Shown here in pieces: positions 33,593-39,916 of a stretch of DNA of 39,916 nt. Numbering within the stretch: the first letter of the stretch is position 1; each line of letters opens with the position of its first letter. Below the pieces are notes generated by a model, which was not told the origin of the DNA, ran no database searches, and saw nothing but the letters and a program-made list of their open reading frames with translations. Origin of the DNA: Oceanospirillaceae bacterium (GTDB lineage Bacteria > Pseudomonadota > Gammaproteobacteria > Pseudomonadales > Balneatricaceae); contig JABXIM010000213.1 in assembly GCA_013373085.1 (NCBI GenBank), positions 1-39,916 of the forward strand. Direction: 5' to 3'. Made by a program: the position numbers and the translations under genes.

Positions 33593-35182
33593 ATGCAGAA
33601 CAAGAAACGCATGCCGCTGGCGCGGACGGCTCTGGCGCTGGCAGTACTTGCCGCCCCTGCGCTGGCCGCGGAGCCGGATGGCGAAACGATCATTCGCAAC
33701 AACTGCCTGGCCTGTCACAGCGAGACCGGCGACGCCGAGGCGCCGTTTTCCCGTATCAGCGAGCAACGCAAGACGCCGGAAGGCTGGCTGATGACAATCA
33801 ATCGCATGCAGGAACTGCGCGGCGCGCAGATTTCCACCGAGGACAAGCGCGCGCTGGTGCAGTACCTGGCCGACAATCAGGGTCTGGCGCCGCAGGAGTC
33901 GGAGTCGTACCGCTACCTGCTGGAGCAGGATACCAACCTGGTGGAAACCGGCGTAGAAGAAGGTCTGGGCCAGATGTGCGCCCGCTGCCACTCTGCCGCG
34001 CGCTTCTCGCTGCAGCGTCGCACCGAGGACGAGTGGAAGCGTCTGGTGGAATTCCACATGGGGCAATTCCCCACCATCGAGCTGCACTCGCTGGCGCGCG
34101 ACCGCGCCTGGTACGAGATTGCCAGCAACGAGACCGCCGTCGAGCTGGGGCAGAAGTTCCCGCTGATCACCCCCGAATGGAACAGCTGGAAGGCCGCTCC
34201 CAAGGCCGATCTGACCGGTCGCTGGCGTGTGCTGGGCTATGTTCCGGGCAAGGGGGAGTTCACCGCCTGGATGAACGCCTCCAAGTCGGAAACCGGCTAC
34301 CAGTTGCAGCTCGAAGGCCAGTATACCGACGGCACCCAACTGGCGGGTCGCGGCACTGCCCGTGTTTACACCGGCTACGAGTGGCGCGCGTCGATCGAGA
34401 TCGATGGCGTGAAGATGCGTCAGGTGATGGCGGCCAACGACGAAGGCTCGGCGATGGAGGGGCGCATGTTCTCCACCGAAGCCCGTGAGATCGGTGGCGA
34501 GCTGATGGCGGTTCGCGACCGGGGTGAGGCCGAGGTTGTGGCGGTCATGCCGTCGCACCTGCGTCTGGGCGAAAGCGCCGAGCTGACCATCGTCGGTCAG
34601 CACCTGGACGGCGACGTCTCGCTTGGCGAGGGTGTCGAGATCGAGAAGGTCATCGAACGTGACGGCGACAGCATCCGCGTGCTTGCCAAGGCCAGCGGTT
34701 CCGCAGGCGCCCGCACGGTCAGCGTGGGTGACGCGAGCCGTGACCAGGCGCTGGCGGTTTACGACAGCCTGGCGCGGGTCGAGGTCTCGCCGGCCAATGC
34801 GCTGAGCCGTATTGGCGGTAATGGCGGTGAGATGGCCAAAATGCGTACCGTGTATCGAGCCGTCGGTTATGCCGCCGGCGCCGATGGCGAGGCCGGTACC
34901 GACGACGACCTGCGCCTGGGCTACATGCCGGCGACCTGGAGCATCGCGCCGGCCGACGAAGTGGCCGCCCACGACAAGGATGAGAAGTACGCCGGCATGA
35001 TCGATGCTGCAGGTATCTTCACCCCGGGAGACGCCGGTCCCAACCCCGAGCGCAAGATGTCCGCCAACAATGTCGGTCGCCTGAAGGTCGTCGCCAGCGT
35101 CAGCGATGGTGGCAGTGAAGTCTCCGGCGAGGGCAGCCTGCTGGTCGCGCCGCAGGACTTCGTCCGCCGCGTGCTGGACTGA
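33593..35182 (+). CDS. qhpA: Quinohemoprotein amine dehydrogenase alpha subunit (di-heme)
   Basis: The 529-residue large subunit of periplasmic quinohemoprotein amine dehydrogenase, which oxidises primary amines to aldehydes and passes electrons through two c-type hemes. A signal peptide (ARTALALAVLAAPALA) precedes mature residues from about 26. Heme motifs are CLACH (38-42) and CARCH (129-133). The C-terminal two-thirds is beta-sandwich, including an IPT/Ig-like segment (VVAVMPSHLRLGESAELTIVGQHL split over the domain start). The ATG at 33593 is listed, but a TTG at 33587 sits at better spacing (eight bases) from GGGAG and may be the true start. It leads qhpD, qhpC and qhpB in the order of known qhp clusters. 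Confidence 0.93.
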   Translation: MQNKKRMPLARTALALAVLAAPALAAEPDGETIIRNNCLACHSETGDAEAPFSRISEQRKTPEGWLMTINRMQELRGAQISTEDKRALVQYLADNQGLAPQESESYRYLLEQDTNLVETGVEEGLGQMCARCHSAARFSLQRRTEDEWKRLVEFHMGQFPTIELHSLARDRAWYEIASNETAVELGQKFPLITPEWNSWKAAPKADLTGRWRVLGYVPGKGEFTAWMNASKSETGYQLQLEGQYTDGTQLAGRGTARVYTGYEWRASIEIDGVKMRQVMAANDEGSAMEGRMFSTEAREIGGELMAVRDRGEAEVVAVMPSHLRLGESAELTIVGQHLDGDVSLGEGVEIEKVIERDGDSIRVLAKASGSAGARTVSVGDASRDQALAVYDSLARVEVSPANALSRIGGNGGEMAKMRTVYRAVGYAAGADGEAGTDDDLRLGYMPATWSIAPADEVAAHDKDEKYAGMIDAAGIFTPGDAGPNPERKMSANNVGRLKVVASVSDGGSEVSGEGSLLVAPQDFVRRVLD

Positions 35183-35222
35183 CGACAACGATACCCCCTG
35201 AACATAACAACAAGAGGTGATT

Positions 35223-36653
35223 ATGGGCGCCATGACACTGGTTAAACCGAATCTGCACCGTATCGATGTCGATGCGCGCCAGATGCTGTTCCACGTGCCC
35301 AGCAGCAGCATCTTCGAGCTGGACGACCTCAGCCGCGAGCTGCTGTCGCTGTTCGACCGGCACGGCGAGGTGACCGACGAGCTGCTGGCGCCCCTGAACG
35401 TCCGTTTCGGTGCCGGCGATGTCGAGGAAGCGATCTCGGAGTTTCGGGCGCTGGAGATGATTGTCGGCGAGGGCGTCGTCGGACGCCTCAATCCGGAACC
35501 GCAGAAGGTGACGAAGTTTCCGCTCACCACCGTGGTGCTGAACGTCAACACCGGCTGCAACCTCAGCTGCACCTACTGTTACAAGGAAGACCTGACGACG
35601 CCCTCCAAGGGCGAGCTGATGGGGCTCGACACCGCGATCAAATCGGTCGAGATGCTGCTGAAGGAGTCGCCGGACCAGCCGAGCTACAACGTGGTCTTCT
35701 TCGGCGGCGAGCCGCTGAGCAACATGCCGCTGATCCGCGAGGTGGTGGCCTACTGCGAGAAGCGATTCGCCGAGCTGGACGCTCAGGTCAGCTTTACCCT
35801 GACCACCAACGCCACGATGCTCAACGAAAAGCTGGTGGACTGGTTCAACGAGCACCGCTTCGGCCTGACTATCTCGATGGACGGCCCCAAGGCGATGCAC
35901 GACAAGAACCGCATCACCGTCGGCGGCCAGGGCACCTACGATGTGGTGCGCCGCAAAGTGGAGATGCTGCTGTCGCGTTATACCGCGCGTCCGGTGGGCT
36001 GCCGCGTCACCCTGACCCGCGGTATCACCGACGTCGAGAAGATCTTCGATCACCTCTACTACGATCTCGGCTTCGCCGAAGTCGGTTTCGGCCCGGTGAC
36101 CTCCGGCGATATCGCCGAGTTCAACCTGACCGCGGAGGAGCAGGTCGAGGTCTTCGAGGGCATGAAGCGTCTCGGACTGCGTTACCTCGAGGCCGCGCAG
36201 CGTGGCGAGAACTTCGGTTTCGGAAACATGCACCAGATGCTCACGGACATGTACGAGGGCAACAAGAAGCTGATTCCCTGCGGTGCCGGTGTACAGCTGC
36301 TGGCGGTCGACAAGGACGGCGGACTGAACCTCTGCCATCGTTTCACCGGCTCGGACATGCCGTTGTTCGGCAATGTCGAAAGCGGTATCGACAAGGCGCG
36401 ACTGGCCGAGTTCGTCGAGACGCGCCTGGACCGCAGCAACACCGGCTGTGAGACCTGCCGCATCCGCAACCTCTGTTCGGGGGGCTGCTACCACGAAAGC
36501 TATGCCAAGTATGGGGATCCGACAAAACCTTCCTACCATTACTGCGATCTGATGCGCGACTGGATCGACTACGGAGTGGAAGTGTACTCGCGGATCATGC
36601 TCGGGAACCCGGGGTTCTTCGAAGCCTACGTCTCTCCGAGGAGGAGTGCCTGA
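35223..36653 (+). CDS. qhpD: Radical SAM enzyme forming thioether cross-links in the QHNDH gamma subunit
   Basis: A 476-residue radical SAM maturase. The SAM cluster motif is Cys112-x3-Cys116-x2-Cys119 (CNLSCTYC), followed by VVFFGGEPL. The C-terminal SPASM-like region carries further cysteines for auxiliary Fe-S clusters ([27 protein letters not shown]). QhpD in Paracoccus installs the three Cys-to-Asp/Glu thioether bridges of the gamma subunit. ATG at 35223 is chosen for AGAGG five bases upstream; a second in-frame ATG at 35232 is further from it. It lies 40 bases after qhpA and ends two bases before qhpC, the expected position next to its substrate. Confidence 0.95.
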   Translation: MGAMTLVKPNLHRIDVDARQMLFHVPSSSIFELDDLSRELLSLFDRHGEVTDELLAPLNVRFGAGDVEEAISEFRALEMIVGEGVVGRLNPEPQKVTKFPLTTVVLNVNTGCNLSCTYCYKEDLTTPSKGELMGLDTAIKSVEMLLKESPDQPSYNVVFFGGEPLSNMPLIREVVAYCEKRFAELDAQVSFTLTTNATMLNEKLVDWFNEHRFGLTISMDGPKAMHDKNRITVGGQGTYDVVRRKVEMLLSRYTARPVGCRVTLTRGITDVEKIFDHLYYDLGFAEVGFGPVTSGDIAEFNLTAEEQVEVFEGMKRLGLRYLEAAQRGENFGFGNMHQMLTDMYEGNKKLIPCGAGVQLLAVDKDGGLNLCHRFTGSDMPLFGNVESGIDKARLAEFVETRLDRSNTGCETCRIRNLCSGGCYHESYAKYGDPTKPSYHYCDLMRDWIDYGVEVYSRIMLGNPGFFEAYVSPRRSA

Positions 36654-36655
36654 TA

Positions 36656-36979
36656 ATGAAACATCTGAAATCACTGAACAAGAAAGCCAAATTGATCAAC
36701 CAGGCGGTGAGCCCGGAAGAAGTCGAAGATGTTGTAGCGATGCAGACTGTGGTCGGTTGTACCGCCACCACCGACCCGGGCTGGGAGCTCGATCCGTTCG
36801 GCGGTCTGGGCTCCCTGTGCCAGCCGATGGAGTCCGATATCTACGGTTGCGCCGATGCCTGCTGGTGGCCGGCGCAGGTACCCGACACCGCCAATACCTA
36901 CCCGGACTGGGGTGACGGTGTCGCCAAAGCCGACAAGGACTGGCGCAAGCTGGAAGGTATTTTCGAGGACGGTGAGTAA
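36656..36979 (+). CDS. qhpC: Quinohemoprotein amine dehydrogenase gamma subunit (CTQ cofactor)
   Basis: A 107-residue precursor with a 28-residue non-Sec leader ([16 protein letters not shown]...) and a mature part starting near Met29. With an offset of 28, the residues known in the mature protein are all present: Cys35-Glu44, Cys55-Asp61 and Cys69-Asp77 for the three thioether bridges, and Cys65-Trp71 for cysteine tryptophylquinone (mature Cys7/Glu16, Cys27/Asp33, Cys41/Asp49, Cys37/Trp43). The stretches TATTDPGWE and WWPAQVPD are near-invariant in the family. The leader is thought to be removed by the protease QhpE, which is not in the window. GAGGAG precedes it inside the qhpD end. Confidence 0.96.
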   Translation: MKHLKSLNKKAKLINQAVSPEEVEDVVAMQTVVGCTATTDPGWELDPFGGLGSLCQPMESDIYGCADACWWPAQVPDTANTYPDWGDGVAKADKDWRKLEGIFEDGE

Positions 36980-36994
36980 CGGAGAGCGGTACAG

Positions 36995-38101
36995 ATGAAC
37001 GTTAATAAAAGTATGAAAACGTCCGCCCTGGCCGGCGCCGCGCTGCTGGCGTTGCAGGCATTGCCCGCCAGCGCCGACCAGGAATTCCTGCTGACGGTCA
37101 CCCGTCCGGGCCAGTTGCAAGTCATCGACATGGCCACCAACGAGGTGGCGCGGACCTGCGATGTCCCCGGCAAGTTCGGCACCGGTTCCATCGCGCCGTC
37201 GCCGGATGGCAAGATCGCTTACGTGCTGAGCAACATGACCGAGGACGTCTACGGTTTCGATATCCAGACCTGCGAGATCACCTTCCACGCTGCCCAGTCG
37301 CAGGGCAACATCCGCGTGAAGACCCACCAGTCGCTCGCGGTGAGCACCGACGGCAAGGAACTGTACACGGTGCAGAACCCGGTGCGCCACCTGTCCGACC
37401 GCTTCGAGGTGATGCAGCCGCAGCTGGCGGTGTATAACACCGCCGACGGCACGGATGCCAGGCCGGTGCGCACTTTCCCGGTGGATCGTCGCATCACCAA
37501 GATCGCCGCGACCGAAAAGGGCGAGGTGATCCTCGGCGGCGCTGATATCAAGGCGATCGATGTCAAGACCGGCGACGTGCGCATGGTCACCGCGCTGCAG
37601 AGCTGGGATCGTGGACCTCAGTGGCTGCCGCCCGATGCCTTCGCGATGCACTCCCAGGGCGAGCAGTCCAATGAGTACATCATGCCGTACGTCACCGCCG
37701 AGTTTCAGGACGAGACCATGAACATGGAAACGGCCAAATGGTGGTGGGGTATCAGCCGGGTGGATCTCGAAACCGGTGAAGCCGTGCGTCAGGAGATCAT
37801 CCCGTTCGAGTTCATCATCTTCAACTTCATCTCGGACCCGCGCGATCCCAATATCTTCTACGGCAGCTTCAATACTCTGTCGAAGCACGATATCACCACC
37901 GGCGAAACCCTGGCGCTGTACGAGATGCCGCATACCTACTACGACCTGAATATCACAGCGGACGGCAAGACCATCTACGTCGGCGGTACCAGCAGCGATA
38001 TCTCGATTCACAGCTCAGACACGCTGGAGAAGATCGGCTCGATCCAGCTCAGCGGCGACATGAGCACCTCGGACCTGCGCGTGGCGACGATCCGGGACTG
38101 A
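36995..38101 (+). CDS. qhpB: Quinohemoprotein amine dehydrogenase beta subunit
   Basis: A 368-residue periplasmic beta-propeller subunit. A Sec signal peptide ends at ASA before DQEF (cleavage after residue 27). The mature chain has repeated blade motifs of the YVTN/propeller type, such as SPDGKIAYVLSNMTEDVYGFDI, AVSTDGKELYTVQNP and ITADGKTIYVGGTSSDISIHSS. In the known enzyme this subunit cradles gamma and helps form the substrate pocket. GGAGAG lies upstream of the ATG, 15 bases after qhpC. A clear terminator follows its stop codon, so it closes the structural part of the operon. Confidence 0.95.
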   Translation: MNVNKSMKTSALAGAALLALQALPASADQEFLLTVTRPGQLQVIDMATNEVARTCDVPGKFGTGSIAPSPDGKIAYVLSNMTEDVYGFDIQTCEITFHAAQSQGNIRVKTHQSLAVSTDGKELYTVQNPVRHLSDRFEVMQPQLAVYNTADGTDARPVRTFPVDRRITKIAATEKGEVILGGADIKAIDVKTGDVRMVTALQSWDRGPQWLPPDAFAMHSQGEQSNEYIMPYVTAEFQDETMNMETAKWWWGISRVDLETGEAVRQEIIPFEFIIFNFISDPRDPNIFYGSFNTLSKHDITTGETLALYEMPHTYYDLNITADGKTIYVGGTSSDISIHSSDTLEKIGSIQLSGDMSTSDLRVATIRD

Positions 38102-38129
38102 CATTTCCATACGCAGCTGTATAGTAGGT

Positions 38130-38162
38130 GGGAGGCCTCGCATCGCGGCGCCTCCCTTTTTT
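38130..38162 (+). terminator. Rho-independent terminator after qhpB
   Basis: GGGAGGC (38130-38136) and GCCTCCC (38150-38156) form a seven-pair stem followed by six T residues. It separates the structural qhp genes from the transporter gene downstream. Confidence 0.85.
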
Positions 38163-38168
38163 GTGCTT

Positions 38169-38362
38169 ATCCTGCGGGCGCATGGATGCGCACGACTGCA
38201 GGGCTGCAGGAGTTAGAGCGACGCAGGATGCTGAAGCCGAGGAGCAGGGTTTGTTTGGTGTTGGGTTCGCGGTATCCATTCATTCGTAGGATGGGTGAAG
38301 CGCAGCGTAACCCACCAACTTGGGTGTTGGGTTGCGGCCTACCGGCCTTCACCCAACCTACG
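38169..38362. repeat. Tandem REP-like palindromes between qhpB and the ABC transporter
   Basis: Two palindromic blocks fill most of the 314-base gap. The first has outer arms ATCCTGCG (38169-38176) and CGCAGGAT (38222-38229), enclosing GCGCAT-GG-ATGCGC and a CTGCAG pair. The second has arms CGTAGGATGGGTGAAG (38285-38300) and CTTCACCCAACCTACG (38347-38362), matching at 15 of 16 positions, with the AGCGCAGCGTAACCCACC motif common in gammaproteobacterial intergenic repeats. Confidence 0.65.
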
Positions 38363-38415
38363 GCAATAGGGTTGCGTGTTGTTGCGCAGGTATATCCAAC
38401 CGAGGGAATCTATCG

Positions 38416-39916
38416 ATGCTTGACTGGCTGGTGCGAGCCATCCACGCCGACAACCGCGATCAGTTAAGGCGTGGCTTCGAGTGGCTCTACCGTTTCGTGC
38501 GGCCGCAACGGCGTGCGATCGGCGGTCTGCTGGCGTTGTCGCTACTGGCGTCGCTGTTGGTGCTGCTGCAGCCCTGGCTGACCAAGCTGCTGATCGATGA
38601 GGGGCTGCTGGCCCGGGATTACGGCATGCTGGTGACGATGGCGCTGACAATGATCCTGGTCGGTGTGCTCGGCACGGCGCTCGGTGGCGTCAACCGTTAC
38701 CTGCACACCCGGCTGTCGGGCCGTATCCTGTTCGCGCTGCGCGGCGATCTGTATGCCCATTTGCAGAAGCTGTCGCCGGCCTTCTTCGGCCAGCGCCGTA
38801 TCGGCGATCTGCTGTCGCGCATCGACGGCGACGTCGCCGAGATCCAGCGCTTCGCCGTCGACAGCCTGTTTTCGGCGGTCAGCAGCATTATCGGGCTGAT
38901 CGGCGCGCTGATCATGATGCTGACGCTGTCGCCGCAGCTGTCGCTGCTGGTGCTGGTGCTGATTCCGCTGGAGGTACTCTGGCTGCGCTGGATGCGACGC
39001 AAGGTGGAGCTGCGCGCACGGCGGGTGCGGGAGCGCTCGGCCGACCTTTCGAGCTTCCTGGTCGAAACGCTCCCGGCGATGAAATTCATCCAGTCGGTGG
39101 GGCAGGAGCGACGCGAACGCGGACACCTTGATCGCCACAGCGACAACTATCTCGCGGACCTGCTGAAGCTGCAGGTGACCGAGTTTTTCACCCACGCGAT
39201 CCCCGGTACGCTGACGTCCCTGACCCGCGCCGCGGCTTTTCTCATCGGCGGCTGGTGGGTCATCAACGGCCAGTGGCAGCTGGGCTCGCTGATCGCGTTT
39301 TCCACCTACCTCGGCATGGCAACCGGGCCGGTCAACAGCCTGCTCGGCCTCTATGTTGCGATCCAGCGCATGAGCGTGAGCCTGGGGCGCGTCAGTGAAC
39401 TGCGTCAGGCGCCGGTATCGATTACGTCGGACGAGACACCGCTGCAATTACCCGCAGACCTGCGCGGCGATGTCGAATTCAGCGACCTGTCATTCGCCTA
39501 CCCCGGCCGCGAACAGCCGGTGTTCGAAGGTGTCGACTGCCGCATCGGCGCCGGTGAGAAGGTGGCGCTGAGCGGTGCGTCCGGCGTCGGCAAGTCGACG
39601 CTGATCGACCTGTTGCAGCGGCATTTCGATCCGACCCGCGGCAGTATCCGGCTGGACGGTATCGACTTGAAACGCCTGAGCCTGACGGACCTGCGCCGCG
39701 CCGTGGCGGTGGTGAGCCAGGACATCACGCTGTTCCGGGGGACACTGGCGGATAATATTCGCTATGCAGCGCCCGGCGCCAGCGACGAGCAGGTGCTGGA
39801 GGCGGCCCGGCAGGCGCGGCTCGGCGAGATGATCGAGGCATTGCCGCAGGGGCTCGAGACCCTGATGGGCGAGCGCGGTCAGCAGCTGTCCGGCGGCCAG
39901 CGCCAGCGCATCGCCA
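38416..39916 (+). CDS. qhpF: ABC transporter, fused permease-ATPase (QhpF-like), cut by window end
   Basis: At least 500 residues of an ABC half-transporter, with the 3' end beyond the window. The N-terminal membrane domain has about six helices (GGLLALSLLASLLVLLQPW near the first). The nucleotide-binding domain begins near residue 365 with VEFSDLSFAYPG, has Walker A GASGVGKST (Lys393), a Q-loop VVSQD and the LSGGQRQRIA signature at the very end; Walker B lies outside. In qhp clusters an ABC protein of this type (QhpF) is needed for maturation and export of the gamma subunit. The position after qhpADCB supports that, although a terminator and repeats intervene. ATG at 38416 has GAGG ten bases upstream. 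A general MsbA-like exporter is the alternative. Confidence 0.85.
   Translation, partial: MLDWLVRAIHADNRDQLRRGFEWLYRFVRPQRRAIGGLLALSLLASLLVLLQPWLTKLLIDEGLLARDYGMLVTMALTMILVGVLGTALGGVNRYLHTRLSGRILFALRGDLYAHLQKLSPAFFGQRRIGDLLSRIDGDVAEIQRFAVDSLFSAVSSIIGLIGALIMMLTLSPQLSLLVLVLIPLEVLWLRWMRRKVELRARRVRERSADLSSFLVETLPAMKFIQSVGQERRERGHLDRHSDNYLADLLKLQVTEFFTHAIPGTLTSLTRAAAFLIGGWWVINGQWQLGSLIAFSTYLGMATGPVNSLLGLYVAIQRMSVSLGRVSELRQAPVSITSDETPLQLPADLRGDVEFSDLSFAYPGREQPVFEGVDCRIGAGEKVALSGASGVGKSTLIDLLQRHFDPTRGSIRLDGIDLKRLSLTDLRRAVAVVSQDITLFRGTLADNIRYAAPGASDEQVLEAARQARLGEMIEALPQGLETLMGERGQQLSGGQRQRIA

Noticed and set aside
33545-35572. 675-codon open frame on the minus strand opposite qhpA
   Set aside because: Antisense shadow of a well-supported gene in high-GC DNA; the product is His/Gln/Val-rich low-quality sequence with no domain.

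Overview
The window is visibly GC-rich, gene-dense DNA with mostly well-formed Shine-Dalgarno sites. Its protein families point to a gammaproteobacterium of the Pseudomonas/Oceanospirillales kind: an OprD-type porin, a BenE transporter, a P. putida-like quinohemoprotein amine dehydrogenase and REP-like intergenic palindromes. I cannot name the species. I see no rRNA, tRNA, CRISPR array, phage or complete insertion sequence. The theme is uptake and breakdown of amines, amides and organic acids.

Layout. 1-2.9 kb: a BenE benzoate-type symporter, a BktB-like thiolase and an unrecognised 52-residue ORF with its own terminator. 3.0-7.1 kb: a glycerate module, with pyruvate kinase divergent from a CdaR-type regulator and a GarK-type glycerate kinase. 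Two near-identical TTTTGT-N8-ACAAAA sites lie before the regulator and before the kinase. 7.1-9.8 kb: a strongly palindromic intergenic element, an FAD monooxygenase of the QhpG/tryptophan-halogenase type and a PaaX-like repressor. 9.8-12.1 kb: an 81-residue protein and an exported arylsulfatase.

12.2-20.7 kb: a LysR regulator divergent from a catabolic run: small membrane protein, SSS symporter, M20 amidohydrolase, glutamine-synthetase-like ligase, aldehyde dehydrogenase and iron alcohol dehydrogenase. The combination fits gamma-glutamylation and oxidation of an amine or amino alcohol. 20.7-21.3 kb: decayed genes, a DUF1214 tail and a HupE/UreJ relic missing its middle. 21.4-26.2 kb: an exported amide-degradation set (Tat amidase, Sec-exported YtcJ-like amidohydrolase, OprD porin) closed by a strong terminator.

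26.3-39.9 kb: a 2092-residue hybrid sensor kinase and its OmpR-type response regulator are divergent from qhpA-qhpD-qhpC-qhpB, which encode quinohemoprotein amine dehydrogenase and its radical-SAM cross-linking enzyme. A terminator and REP-like repeats follow, then an ABC exporter (qhpF-like) that runs off the window end. The gamma subunit keeps every cysteine and acceptor needed for three thioether bridges and the cysteine tryptophylquinone cofactor. The QhpG-like monooxygenase and the PaaX-like regulator about 25 kb away may belong to the same amine-to-phenylacetate physiology. The most noteworthy items are the probable link between the giant hybrid kinase and qhp, the degenerate kinase domain in that protein, the duplicated CdaR-type sites, the palindromic element at 7.1 kb, the G9 tract inside the alcohol dehydrogenase and the gene relics at 21 kb.
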